A stretch of 64,000 nucleotides of DNA from Sphingopyxis sp. L1A2A (GCF_005502465.1 NZ_SCOT01000013.1:1-64000), one strand, 5' to 3'; shown: positions 35,063 to 45,500, counted from the first letter of the stretch. The notes: a model not told the origin generated them from the sequence alone. A program made the numbers and translations.

Positions 35063-37351
35063 ATGAAGAGCTATTTTGTTGCGCTGCTCGCTGCGTCGGC
35101 GCTCGCCAGCCCCGGTATGGCTTTTGCGCAGGACGCAGCTCCGGCCGACGATCAGGGCGGGCTCGAGGAAATCATCGTTACCGCACAGAAACGCGCCGAG
35201 GGTCTGTCGGATGTGCCGATCTCGATCTCGGCGATCAGCGGCAAGCAGGTCGAAAATTACGGCCAGACCAACCTCGAACAGATTTCGTCGTCGGTCCCGA
35301 ACCTGAAAATCACCCAGACCGCGATCGCCAACCGCATCGCGATCCGCGGCATCGCGTCGGGCGACAACAAGGGCTTTGAACAGTCGGTCGCGATGTTCGT
35401 CGATGGCGTCTATTACGGCCGCGACCAGCTGTCGCGCTTGCCCCTCGTCGATATGGAGCGGGTCGAGGTGCTGCGCGGGCCGCAGCCGACGCTGTTCGGC
35501 AAAAATGCGATCGCCGGCGCGGTGAACATCACGACGCGCAGCCCGACCGACGAATTTGAAGGGTCGGTCAGCGGCCTGTATGAATTCAACCATAAGGAAT
35601 TGCAGCTGACCGGGGTGCTGTCCGGCCCGCTGAGCGAAGGCGTCGAGGCGCGCGTCGTCGGCTATTACCGCAACATGGATGGTTATTTTTACAACCAGAA
35701 GCTCGACCGTGACGAGCCGAACGTCGATGAGAAATATGTCCGCGGCAAGCTGGAGTTTGATCGCGGCGGCCCGTTCGCTGCCGAGCTCAAGCTCGAATAT
35801 GCGGACTTTGAAATGAAGGGCCAGCCGCGCGACGTGTTCGGTGCGGTCGGCAATTACAACACCGTGTTTCAGGGACCGTTTTTCGTCAGTACCAACCCCG
35901 ATTATGTCCGCGAGGACAATGGCTATGAAAGCCGCAACAAGGTGTTCGGCGCGACGCTCAACGCCGATCTGGAAATCGGCGAGCATACGCTGACCTCGGT
36001 CAGCTCGCTGCTCGATTACAAGACGCGCGAAATCGTCGATGTCGACTTTTCGGGGATCAGTTTCCTCGACGGCACCAATTTACAGGAAGATTACCGGCAA
36101 TATTCGCAGGAACTGCGACTGGCGTCGCCGGGCGGCGAGACCTTCAACTATATCGCCGGCGCTTATTATCAGAACGCCAAGCTGAACGTCGACGATCAGG
36201 TGCTGTTCAACTCGACCTTCCTGGCGCTGGGCCCGCCGTTCAACGCGCTGGGCGACACCCGCAACGACCGCGTCTATTCGCAGAAATCGGATCTGATCTC
36301 GGTGTTCGCGCAGGGCGAGCTGGCGGTCAGCGACCGGTTCCGCATCACCGCGGGCGCGCGCTTCAACCATGAGAAGAAAAGCGGCAGCCGCGATCTGCGG
36401 ATCGTCCAGGGGCCGCTCAACACCTTCAATCCGCTGGTCGTCGCGGGCACCTTCCGCGCGCTCAATATCGAGGCGCACAACATATCGGGCAAATTGAGCG
36501 AAGACAGCTTCAACCCGATGGTCAATGTCCAGTTCGACGCGACCGACGATCTGATGCTCTACGCCTCGTTCGCGCGCGGCACCAAGGCGGGCGGTTTCGA
36601 TATCCGCTCCAACTCCTTGCCCGGATCGACCACCGTCGCACGCCCCGGGGCGTTCCAGTTCGAGGATGAAAGCGCCGACAATTATGAGGCGGGGCTGAAG
36701 TACAAGGGCCGAAATGTCGCGTTCAACCTGTCGCTCTATCGCACCACCTACAAGGATTTGCAGGTCAACATCTTTGATGGAACGCTGAATTTCAACGTCC
36801 GCAACGCCGCCGGCGCACGCACCCAAGGCGTCGAAGCCGACTTCCGCGCCGCGATCGCCGACGGGCTGACGGTCAGGGGGGCGGTCGCCTATCTCGACTT
36901 CAAATTCACCAATTTCACCTCGGGCCAATGCTTTTATCTGCAAACCCCGGGGCCGGGCGGGTTCTGCGACTATACCGGGCTGCGCAACGCGCTGTCGCCA
37001 AAATGGTCGGGCAACCTTAACGTCGATTACACGACCCCGGTCAGCAGTGACATGAAGGTCGCGTTCAATATCAACGCCGACTTCTCCTCCTCCTATATCG
37101 CGGCGGCGAACCTTGATCCGCGCACGTTTCAGGATGGCTATGTGAAGCTCGGCGCGCGGCTCGCGCTCGGCCAGATCGACAATCGCTGGGAAGTGGCGCT
37201 GATCGGGCGCAACCTGACCAACCAGCGCATCCTGCAAACCGGGAGCGCGATGCCGCTGGCGACGACGATCACGCGCAACGCCGGCAATGCGTATAACGGC
37301 ATCGTCGACCGCCCGCGCACGATTGCGGTGCAATTGACCGGACGCTTTTAA
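35063..37351 (+). CDS. TonB-dependent receptor
   Basis: A 762-residue outer-membrane receptor, probably importing the substrate of the adjacent oxygenase/thiolase operon. The signal peptide is MKSYFVALLAASALASPGMA, the TonB box is EEIIVTAQ (about residue 36), and the plug has VPNLKITQTAIANRIAIRGI and RVEVLRGPQPTLFGKNAIAG. The barrel ends with YNGIVDRPRTIAVQLTGRF. GGGAGGA at 35051-35057 is the ribosome-binding site for ATG 35063. It belongs to the catabolic class of receptors abundant in sphingomonads, not the siderophore class. The ligand is not readable from the sequence. Confidence 0.93.
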   Translation: MKSYFVALLAASALASPGMAFAQDAAPADDQGGLEEIIVTAQKRAEGLSDVPISISAISGKQVENYGQTNLEQISSSVPNLKITQTAIANRIAIRGIASGDNKGFEQSVAMFVDGVYYGRDQLSRLPLVDMERVEVLRGPQPTLFGKNAIAGAVNITTRSPTDEFEGSVSGLYEFNHKELQLTGVLSGPLSEGVEARVVGYYRNMDGYFYNQKLDRDEPNVDEKYVRGKLEFDRGGPFAAELKLEYADFEMKGQPRDVFGAVGNYNTVFQGPFFVSTNPDYVREDNGYESRNKVFGATLNADLEIGEHTLTSVSSLLDYKTREIVDVDFSGISFLDGTNLQEDYRQYSQELRLASPGGETFNYIAGAYYQNAKLNVDDQVLFNSTFLALGPPFNALGDTRNDRVYSQKSDLISVFAQGELAVSDRFRITAGARFNHEKKSGSRDLRIVQGPLNTFNPLVVAGTFRALNIEAHNISGKLSEDSFNPMVNVQFDATDDLMLYASFARGTKAGGFDIRSNSLPGSTTVARPGAFQFEDESADNYEAGLKYKGRNVAFNLSLYRTTYKDLQVNIFDGTLNFNVRNAAGARTQGVEADFRAAIADGLTVRGAVAYLDFKFTNFTSGQCFYLQTPGPGGFCDYTGLRNALSPKWSGNLNVDYTTPVSSDMKVAFNINADFSSSYIAAANLDPRTFQDGYVKLGARLALGQIDNRWEVALIGRNLTNQRILQTGSAMPLATTITRNAGNAYNGIVDRPRTIAVQLTGRF

Positions 37352-37354
37352 CCG

Positions 37355-37373
37355 CCTCTCCCCAGGGAAGAGG
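37355..37373 (+). terminator. Weak hairpin after the TonB receptor
   Basis: CCTCT at 37355-37359 pairs with AGAGG at 37369-37373, directly after the receptor stop. It is followed by GC-rich sequence without a T-run, so factor-independent termination is doubtful. A second CCCTCTCCCC motif follows within 45 bases. Confidence 0.25.
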
Positions 37374-37459
37374 GGGCGCGGGCACCGCTCCCTCTCCCCG
37401 ACCGCTGCCTTGTCGATGCCGGGTCGCTGGGGTAGGGCGGCGAGGGAGCAAGGAATGGC

Positions 37460-38410
37460 TTGGGCTTGAAACACGATCGCACCATCAGGGCCTGTTCGAT
37501 CTGGCGCGCGCTCGACGTCGTCGGCGACGTGCCGGTGCTGTTGCTGATGGAACAGGCGTTGCTTGGCATCCACAGCTTCGACGAATTTGTCGCGCGCACG
37601 GGCCTCGCGCGGTCGGTGGTCAACGGGCGGCTGAAAAAACTGGTCGACGAAGATTGCCTGGCCAAGGTGCCGCGCAAGGGCGGCCGCGGCTTTCACTATA
37701 TGCTCACCCAAAAAGGCCGCGACCAGTTTCCCAACGGCCTGATGATGCTGCGCTGGCAGCATAAATGGGAGGCAGACAGCCGCGATTTTCAGGTCCGTCT
37801 GCACCATGCGAGTTGCGGCCACGCGACCGAGCCGGTGCCGACCTGCGCGCATTGCCGCGGTGAGATTGATCCGCGCGATGTCGACTGGCGCGAGGGACCG
37901 GGGCTGGCGCAGGTCGTCCCGCATTATGAGCGCCGCCGCTTCAACGGCGACGTCGGCACCCGGCGCCCCGGCGGGCGGCCGCTGGTCGATACGATGATCG
38001 AGCTGTTCGGCGACCGCTGGGCGACGCTCGTCGTCCGCGCGATGTTCACGCGGATTAACCGTTTCGACGACATTCAGCGCGATACGCTGATGGCGACCAA
38101 TATCCTGACCGGCCGTCTGGAGCGCCTGATCCGGCAGGGCATCATTCGGGCGGTTCCTTATTCCGACCGCAGCGACCGGTTCGAATATCGGCTGACGGCC
38201 AAGGGCCGCGATCTTTATCCGGTGCTGCTCGCGTTGCTGCAATGGGGCGACCGCTGGTTTTCGGACGAGCGCGGGCCGCCGGTCCTGCTCACCCATCGCA
38301 GTTGCGGCCACGATCTCCATATGGTGGTCGCGTGCAGCCATTGCGGCGACCAATTGCAGATCGAAAATAGCCGGTTCACGATCGAGCAGGCCGACGCTGC
38401 CGCAGATTAG
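37460..38410 (+). CDS. Transcriptional regulator with two HxlR winged-helix domains
   Basis: A 316-residue regulator built from two HxlR-like winged helices in tandem, about residues 8-105 and 165-270. The first starts CSIWRALDVVGDVPVLLLME and the second IELFGDRWATLVVRAMF. Each is followed by a cysteine cluster: SCGHATEPVPTCAHC after the first and SCGHDLHMVVACSHCG after the second, which could bind zinc. HxlR proteins usually work as dimers, so a fused dimer is plausible. TTG 37460 follows GCAAGGA; TTG 37466 is an alternative. The 3' end overlaps the convergent sulfatase gene by 35 bases. It probably controls the adjacent receptor and operon. Confidence 0.85.
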   Translation: MGLKHDRTIRACSIWRALDVVGDVPVLLLMEQALLGIHSFDEFVARTGLARSVVNGRLKKLVDEDCLAKVPRKGGRGFHYMLTQKGRDQFPNGLMMLRWQHKWEADSRDFQVRLHHASCGHATEPVPTCAHCRGEIDPRDVDWREGPGLAQVVPHYERRRFNGDVGTRRPGGRPLVDTMIELFGDRWATLVVRAMFTRINRFDDIQRDTLMATNILTGRLERLIRQGIIRAVPYSDRSDRFEYRLTAKGRDLYPVLLALLQWGDRWFSDERGPPVLLTHRSCGHDLHMVVACSHCGDQLQIENSRFTIEQADAAAD

Positions 38411-39986
38411 CCGGGGCGATAGCGGGTCCGGTGTCGTCGCCATATTGGCGGCGCAGCGCAATTAATCGCGTCTTCAGCGCCGTAATTACCCTCGCCATCG
38501 CCGGATCCGCGATGCGATTGTGCATTTCGCCGGGGTCGGTTTTCAGATCGTAAAGCTCCCATTCGTCGATGTCGGCGCCGTAAAAGCGCGCGAGTTTGTA
38601 CCGCTCGCCGCGCACCCCATAGTGCGCGCGCACCGCGTGAAAGCCCGGATATTCGTAATAATGATAATAGACGTCTTTGCGCCAGTCGGCCGGCGGCCGG
38701 CCGCTGAACAGCGCGCGCAGCGACCGGCCCTGGATCGTGTCCGCACCTTTTACCCCGGCGAAGTCGAGGAAGGTGGGGGCGTAGTCGATATTCTGGATCG
38801 GCGCGGCGACGCGCGAGCCGGGGCGGATATGCCCGGGATACTGGATCACAAAGGGCGTCCGCATCGATTCTTCATAGATGAAGCGCTTGTCGAACCAGCC
38901 ATGTTCGCCGAGGTAAAAGCCCTGGTCCGATGTATAAACGACGATCGTGTTGCGATCGAGACCGCTGTCCTCCAGATAGTCGAGGACGGCGCCGACCCCC
39001 TCGTCGACCGCCGCGACGGTGCCAAGATATTGCTGCATATAGCGCTGGTATTTCCAGCGCGCCATGTCCGGGCCGGTCAGGTTCGCGGCGTTCATCCGGT
39101 CGTTGTCGGGCTGCATCAGCGCGTCCCATTCGGCCTGCTGCCGATGCGTCATACGGTCGAAAGCGCCGGGCCAGCGGTTATAGCGCAGCTGCGGCGATCC
39201 TGCCGCGACCGTCATCTTCAGGTCGTGACCCTCATACATGTCGCGATAGATGTTCATTTCCTGCGCCGCCGCCGCCTTGCGGCCGCGATAGTCGTCGAAA
39301 TAATTGGCGGGCATGGGAAAGCTGACGCCCTGATATTTCTGCACATGGCGCAGCGCCGGCATGAAATTGCGGTGCGGCGCCTTGTGATGGATCAGGATCG
39401 CGAACGGCTTGCTTTTGTCGCGCCCGTTTTTCAGCCAGTCGAGGCTATATTGGGTGATGAGGTCGGTCGCATAGCCCTCGACGGTGCTGCGGCCCTTGGG
39501 CGTGATGATGTCGGGGTTATAATATTCGCCCTGATCGTCGAGCACTTTCCAGTCGTCGAAGCCGATCCCGGCGGGCGAATAGTTGATGTGCCATTTGCCG
39601 AACATCGCGGTCGCATAACCCGCCTCTGACAGCGCGCGCGGCCATACCCATGCCTTGTTGTCAAAGGTCGCCCCATTCTGCCGAAAGCCATGGGCATGGC
39701 TCTGTCGCCCGGTGAGCAGCGTCGCGCGGCTGGGGCCGCACAGCGAATTGCCGACGAAGCTGTTGGTAAAGATCGCGCCGTTCCGCGCGATCCGGTCGAT
39801 ATTCGGCGTCGGCGCCAGCCTCGACACCGCCGATCCATAGGCCGAAATCGCCTGATAGGCGTGGTCGTCCGACATGATATAGACGATGTTCGGCCGCGCC
39901 GGACTCGGTGCGGCCGCGCGAGCGGCGGCGGTTCCGACGGTCAGCAGCGGCGCGGCGACGATGGCGGTGATCAGCATCCGGTGCAT
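38376..39986 (-). CDS. Type I sulfatase (formylglycine-dependent), secreted
   Basis: A 536-residue arylsulfatase-superfamily enzyme with signal peptide (MHRMLITAIVAAPLLTVGTA). The N-terminal metal site is NIVYIMSDDHAYQ (Asp40, Asp41). SLCGPSRATLLTGRQ has the CxPSR motif, so Cys83 should be converted to formylglycine. VVYTSDQGFYLGEHGWFDKR and the DUF4976-like C-terminus (VYYHYYEYPGFHAVRAH) are visible. It lies 14 bases after the GH3 gene and is likely in its transcript. Maturation needs a formylglycine-generating enzyme, which is not in this window. Periplasmic desulfation of a glycan is inferred. Confidence 0.92.
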   Translation of the reverse strand: MHRMLITAIVAAPLLTVGTAAARAAAPSPARPNIVYIMSDDHAYQAISAYGSAVSRLAPTPNIDRIARNGAIFTNSFVGNSLCGPSRATLLTGRQSHAHGFRQNGATFDNKAWVWPRALSEAGYATAMFGKWHINYSPAGIGFDDWKVLDDQGEYYNPDIITPKGRSTVEGYATDLITQYSLDWLKNGRDKSKPFAILIHHKAPHRNFMPALRHVQKYQGVSFPMPANYFDDYRGRKAAAAQEMNIYRDMYEGHDLKMTVAAGSPQLRYNRWPGAFDRMTHRQQAEWDALMQPDNDRMNAANLTGPDMARWKYQRYMQQYLGTVAAVDEGVGAVLDYLEDSGLDRNTIVVYTSDQGFYLGEHGWFDKRFIYEESMRTPFVIQYPGHIRPGSRVAAPIQNIDYAPTFLDFAGVKGADTIQGRSLRALFSGRPPADWRKDVYYHYYEYPGFHAVRAHYGVRGERYKLARFYGADIDEWELYDLKTDPGEMHNRIADPAMARVITALKTRLIALRRQYGDDTGPAIAPANLRQRRPARS

Positions 39987-40000
39987 GATGGCGCGCGATC

Positions 40001-42319
40001 CTATTCGGTCAGTTCAAAGCTTGCTTCTGACCCGGTAGCCGACGACGGGCCGATCCATAGCGTGTACTGGCCGGGCTCGCTGCCCCAGCTCATGTCCTGG
40101 CGCGTAAAGGCCAGGTCGGCGTCGGTCAGGGTAAAGCGGATCGTTCGCTTTTCGCCCTTCTTCAGGCTGATCTTCTCGAAACCCTTCAACTCCTTGACCG
40201 GCCGGGTCACCGACCCGACGAGGTCGCGGACGTAAAGCTGCACCACCTCTTCGCCGGCGCGGGCGCCGCTGTTGGTCACCGTCACGCTGGCGGTCAGCGG
40301 TTCGCCGGGGCGGATCTTCGCCTTGTTCAGCGTCACCGGCGAATAGGCGAAGCTAGCATAGCTGAGCCCAAAGCCGAAGGGGTAGAGCGGGGTGTTGGGG
40401 GTGTTCAGGTAGCGCGAGACATATTTCGCCCCCGGCGCCCCCAGCTCGATCGGCCGCCCGGTGTTCTTCATGTCGTAATGGATCGGCACCTGCCCGACAT
40501 TGCGCGGGAAGGTGACCGGCAACTTGCCCGACGGGTTGTAGTCGCCGTACAGCACATCGGCGATGGCATGGCCGCCCATCGTGCCGGGATACCAGGCCTC
40601 CAGGATCGCATCGACATGCGTGTCGGCCCATTCGATGCTGTTCGGACGCCCGCTCATCAGCACCAGAATGATCGGCTTGCCGGTCCTTTTCAGCGCCTCC
40701 AGCAACGCCTGCTGGTTGCCCGGCAGGTCGAGCGAGGTGCGGCTCGCCGCTTCGCCGGTCATATCCCAGCGTTCGCCCATCGCGGCGATGACGACGTCCG
40801 ATTTCGCCGCCAGCGCCAGTGCCTCGGCAAAGCCGTCCTGCTTGCCCGCATCCTCAAAGGCATAGCTGGCGCCCTTGGCATAAGCGACCGTGGTTCCCTT
40901 GGGCGCGCCCGCCTGCAAGCCTTCCAGCAGCGTAATCGGGCGGGTTTTGCGGTCGCCGGCGGCCGACCAGCTGCCGATCATATCGTCCTTGCTGTTGCCG
41001 AGCGGGCCGATCACCGCGATCGATTTTGCGGTGGCGGCGAGGGGAAGAACATTGTCCTTGTTCTTGAGCAGCACGATCGACTTGCGCGCAACGTCGCGCG
41101 CCGCATCGAGGAATTCGGGTTTGTAGATCGTCGCCTTTTCGCGCTTTTCGTCGGCGTAGCGATAGGGGTCGTCGAACAGCCCGAGGCGATATTTCATCTC
41201 GAGGATCGATTTCACCGCGGCGTCGATGCGCGCGGTATCGACCTTGCCCTCGGCCACCGATTTGGCGAGGTTTTCCATATAGACCGCGCCCTGCATGTCC
41301 ATATCGACCCCGGCGTTCATCGCCTGCTCGCCCGCCTGTTTCAGGTCTGCCGAATAGCCGTGTGGGACCATTTCGTTGATCGACGTGTAATCGGTTACGA
41401 CAAAGCCCTTGAAGCCCCATTTCTCGCGCAGAACGTCGGTCAGCAGGTAACGGCTGCCCGACGCGGGAACGCCATCGACTTCGTTGAACGAGGTCATGAA
41501 GGTCGCGGCGCCGGCATCGGTCGCGGCCTTGAACGGCGGCAGATAGATGTCGCGCAGGGTGCGTTCCGACATGTCGACGGTGTGATAATCGCGTCCGGCC
41601 TGCGCCGCGCCATAGGCGGCAAAATGCTTGGCGGTGGCGAGGATCGTGTCGGGGCGCGACAAATCTTCGCCCTGATAGCCGCGCACCCGCGCCTTGGCGA
41701 TCAGGCTGCCCAGATAGACATCCTCGCCCGCGCCTTCGGAAATGCGCCCCCAGCGCGGATCGCGCGCGATGTCGACCATCGGCGAAAAGGTCCAGTGAAT
41801 CCCCTCGGCCGATGCCTCGATTGCCGAAATTCGGGCTGCCTTTTTAATGGCCTGAAGATCCCAGCTGGCGGCTTCGCCCAGCGAGATCGGAAAGATGGTG
41901 CGGTGACCGTGGATGACGTCATAGCCAAAGATCAGCGGAATCTTGAGCCGCGTGCCTTCGACCGCGAGCGCCTGCAACTCGCGCGTATATTTGGCGGTGT
42001 AGGCGTTGAAGATCGCACCGACGCGGCCGGCGCGGATGTCGTCCTTATAGCCCTCGCGCATCGTCGGACCGGTCGATTCCCAATTGCTGGTTAGCAGGGT
42101 CAGCTGGCCGATCTTTTCATCGAGCGTCATCTTGGCCATCAGGTCGGCGATGAAGCGGTCCATCTTCGGATCGGCGCGCATCCAGCCCGCGGCATCGACC
42201 GGTGCCTTCGCACTCGCGCTCGTCGCCGGTTTGGCGAGCAGCGGGGCGGGAGACAGCTGCCCGGCCAGCAACAGCGTGGCCATCGTCAGGCGTGTCAGGT
42301 TGCGCGAAATCGGCGGCAT
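40001..42319 (-). CDS. bglX: Glycoside hydrolase family 3 beta-glucosidase (BglX-like)
   Basis: A 772-residue periplasmic exo-beta-glucosidase. The signal peptide covers about residues 1-30. The barrel has GRVGAIFNAYTAKYTRELQA and then YDVIHGHRTIFPISLGEAAS, followed by GEDVYLGSLIAKARVRGYQG; the nucleophile is Asp310 in FVVTDYTSINEM. The C-terminal fibronectin-like domain ends around LTDADLAFTRQDMSWGSEPG. ATG 42319 has a GGAAGGAC site and is preferred over ATG 42340. It is divergent from a TonB receptor, with two palindromes in the 247-base gap. Substrate linkage (beta-1,2 to 1,4) is not fixed by the sequence. Confidence 0.94.
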   Translation of the reverse strand: MPPISRNLTRLTMATLLLAGQLSPAPLLAKPATSASAKAPVDAAGWMRADPKMDRFIADLMAKMTLDEKIGQLTLLTSNWESTGPTMREGYKDDIRAGRVGAIFNAYTAKYTRELQALAVEGTRLKIPLIFGYDVIHGHRTIFPISLGEAASWDLQAIKKAARISAIEASAEGIHWTFSPMVDIARDPRWGRISEGAGEDVYLGSLIAKARVRGYQGEDLSRPDTILATAKHFAAYGAAQAGRDYHTVDMSERTLRDIYLPPFKAATDAGAATFMTSFNEVDGVPASGSRYLLTDVLREKWGFKGFVVTDYTSINEMVPHGYSADLKQAGEQAMNAGVDMDMQGAVYMENLAKSVAEGKVDTARIDAAVKSILEMKYRLGLFDDPYRYADEKREKATIYKPEFLDAARDVARKSIVLLKNKDNVLPLAATAKSIAVIGPLGNSKDDMIGSWSAAGDRKTRPITLLEGLQAGAPKGTTVAYAKGASYAFEDAGKQDGFAEALALAAKSDVVIAAMGERWDMTGEAASRTSLDLPGNQQALLEALKRTGKPIILVLMSGRPNSIEWADTHVDAILEAWYPGTMGGHAIADVLYGDYNPSGKLPVTFPRNVGQVPIHYDMKNTGRPIELGAPGAKYVSRYLNTPNTPLYPFGFGLSYASFAYSPVTLNKAKIRPGEPLTASVTVTNSGARAGEEVVQLYVRDLVGSVTRPVKELKGFEKISLKKGEKRTIRFTLTDADLAFTRQDMSWGSEPGQYTLWIGPSSATGSEASFELTE

Positions 42320-42364
42320 GATTCGTCCTTCCCAGTTCATTCTACTTATACATTTTCACGTAGA

Positions 42365-42383
42365 TTGGCCGAAATTCGGCCAA
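42365..42383. promoter_or_regulatory. Perfect 19-base palindrome near the GH3 promoter
   Basis: TTGGCCGAAATTCGGCCAA, with 9-base arms around a central A. It lies 46 bases upstream of the GH3 ATG and 184 bases upstream of the TonB receptor start. It looks like an operator different from the LacI-type site. The binding protein is unknown. Confidence 0.55.
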
Positions 42384-42439
42384 AACCGGCTGGTCCCCGA
42401 TCGCATCTTCCCGTGTCGCTTCCCCCTATACAGCTATCG

Positions 42440-42453
42440 TGAAACCGGTTACA
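42440..42453. promoter_or_regulatory. LacI-family operator candidate (divergent GH3 / TonB receptor)
   Basis: TGAAACCGGTTACA, one base from the palindrome TGTAACCGGTTACA found at two other places in this locus. The CG centre and AACCGGTT core fit LacI-family operators. Position between divergent genes suggests control of both the sulfatase/GH3 unit and the large receptor. Confidence 0.75.
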
Positions 42454-42566
42454 AATCAAAAAAACAACGACGCGATTTCCCGCGATTCGTCGCTGCCCGG
42501 TGGCAAGGCCGGTCAGCAAGTGAGACGAAAGCGGGAAATGTCGGGGGCACAAAAAGGGAGGATGCC

Positions 42567-45500
42567 GTGAAGTTTCAGCGTGAAATCTCGATCAATTCCG
42601 CGCGCCGGTCGCGCGCCAAGGCCGTTGCTGCGGCGCTGGCGTGGAGCAGCGCGGGTGCGGCGCTCGCGGTCGCGGTCGCCACCCCCGCCTATGCCCAGGT
42701 GTCGAACGCATCGCTGCGCGGCACGGTAAAGGCCGACGGCGGCGTGTCGCAGGTCACCGCGATCAACGTGAACACCGGCCTGACGCGCAGCGTCGCGGTC
42801 GGCGAGAGCGGCAGCTATAACATCGCGTCGCTGCCGGTCGGCACCTATCGCCTCGAAATCACGACCCCGGGCGGCGTGCGCAACACCGACGAATTCACCC
42901 TGTCGGTCGGCCAGAATGCCGTCCTCGACTTCGACTTTTCGCAGCCCGACATCGCCGAAGGCGCGGGCGACGCGATCATCGTCACCGGCACCCGCATCCG
43001 CTCGATGGAGGGCGGCGAGGTTGGTTCGAACATCACCCAACGCCAGATCGAGGTGCTGCCGCAGAACAACCGCAACTTCCTGGCCTTTGCCGACCTGGCG
43101 CCGGGGGTCCAGTTCGTGACCGGCGGCAATGGCCAGTCGCGCCTGCAAGGCGGCGCGCAGGACAGCCGCAGCGTCAACATCTTCATCGATGGCGTCGGGC
43201 AAAAGGACTATGTCCTGAAAAACGGCATCACCGGCCAGGATTCGACCCAGGGCAATCCCTTCCCGCAGCTTGCGGTCGGCGAATATCGGGTTATCTCGTC
43301 CAACTATAAGGCGGAATTCGATCAGGTCAGCTCGGTGGCGATCACCGCGGTGACCAAGTCGGGGACCAACGAGTTCCACGGCGAAGCGTTCATCGACTAC
43401 ACCGATCAGAGCTTTCGCGACCGCCGACCGAACGAGCTGACCGGGACCAAGATCAAAACGAAGGATTTCCAGTTTGGCGGCGCGCTCGGCGGCCCGATCA
43501 TCAAGGACATGCTGCACTTCTTCGTGACCTATGAAGGCAAGCGTCAGCAGAATCCGGTCGATGTGACCCCGGGGCTCAGCCTGCCGGTTACCTATTTCCC
43601 GTCGGAATATCAGAGCGTGTTTGGACCCACCAACGCGACGTTCAACGAAGATCTGTATTTCGGCAAGCTCAGCTTTCAGCCGTCTAACAGCGACCTCATT
43701 GAATTGTCGGGCAAATACCGCAAGGAAACCGGCGAGTTCCTGGGCAGCGGCATCAACGCGCGCAGCACGATCAGCTCGCAGGATGTCGAAGAAATCCGCG
43801 GCACCGCGCGCTGGGAACATACCGCCGAAAACTGGATCAACGATTTCAAGGTCACCTACGAAGACGTCAAATGGGCGCCGACGCCGTTTGAGTTCGGCAA
43901 TGGTTTCCTGTTTGCCTATGCCGGACCGTCGCCGACCAACCCACAACCCGGGGTCGTCGTGCGCGGCGACATCCTGCGCATCGGCGGCGGCAGCAACTAT
44001 CAGGAAAAGGGCCAGAAGGGCTGGGGCGTCCAGAACGACTTCACCTGGACCGGGCTGGAAGGCCATACGATCAAGGTGGGCGCCAAGGCGAAATGGGTCG
44101 AGCTCAATTCGCTTCAGCTCAACGCCTTCAACCCCGTCTATACCTATAACCCCGCGTTCAACCCGGGCGGCGGGACGTTCAACGACGACGTTCCGTACCG
44201 CGTCCAGTTCGGCGCCTCGACCGGCAACGGCAGCCCGATCATCAATTCAAAGAATTTCCAGTTCGGCATTTATGTGCAGGACGATTGGGAAGTCACCGAT
44301 CGGCTGACGCTGAACCTCGGCGTGCGCTGGGATTATGAGCGGACGCCCGCCTTCCTCAATTTCGTCCACCCCGCCGATGCGGTCAATGCGGTGTCGCCGA
44401 CCAATTATCCGAACCTGGTCAACGCCGACTATGACATTGGCGACTTCATCTCGACCGGCAGCGAGCGCAAGGCGTTCAAGGGCGCCTGGCAGCCGCGCAT
44501 CGGGTTCAGCTACGAGCTGGACGACGAGGGGCGCTATGTCCTGTTCGGCGGTATCGGCCGGTCGTACGACCGCAACCAGTTCGATTTCCTGCAACAGGAA
44601 ATCAGCGTCGGATCCTATACGACCCGGACCTTTAACTTCATCACCGGCGATCCGAACAACACCTGCGTCGCCGGGCCGACCTGCGTCGCGTTCAACCCGA
44701 TCTTTCTGACCGAAGCGGGGCGCCAGCAGCTGCTGGCGGGCGCCGGGCCGGGCGGCGGGCGCGAGCTGCGTTTTATCGATAACGACCTGAAAGTCCCCTA
44801 TTCGGATCAGGCCAGCATCGGTTTCCGCGCCCGCGTCACCCCGCTGTTCGAAGCCGAGGTCGGCTATAGCCATGTCGAGAGCAAGGACGGCTTTGCCTAT
44901 CTGCTCGGCAACCGCCGTCCCGACGGCACCTTCTTCCCGCCGGCGCCGGCAGCGCCCAACTCGCCGTTCGGTTTTGCACCGCCGGGATTTGGGTCGATCA
45001 TCATCGGCACCAACGGGATCGAAACGAGCGCCGACACGGCCTATTTGAAGCTGGTGAAAAACTACGCGCTGGCTTCGCCGTGGAGCTTCTCGGCGACCTA
45101 CACCTATACCGAAGCCGAGGAAAATCGGCAGTTTGGTGAGACCTTCAGCCTCGATTTCCCGTCGATCGACGATTATCCGGTCACGCGGTCGAGCGGAGTG
45201 CGCAAGCATCGCCTCGTCGCCACCGGATCGGTCGATCTGCCGATCGGGGTGACGCTGTCGGGCAAGTTCCAGATCGCCTCGCCGCCTTATCTCAAGCGGT
45301 TCATCGATATCGGCGGTGCTACTCCGTCGCGCAACGTGATCTCGAACGAGGCCGACGGCAACGGCGATCGCTGGGGTTTCCGCCAGATGGATATCGCGAT
45401 CACCAAATATATCCCGGTCCGGTTCATCACCGACGAATCGCGGCTGCGGCTGCGCGTCGACATCCTGAACCTGTTCAACGATCGCAACTATGTCGATTAT

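Noticed and set aside
36080-38461. 793-codon minus-strand frame over the TonB receptor and HxlR gene
   Set aside because: Shadow of two real genes; no motifs found.
42084-42566. N-terminal extension of the large TonB receptor
   Set aside because: It overlaps the GH3 gene and the operator region; GTG 42567 has a ribosome-binding site and a signal peptide.
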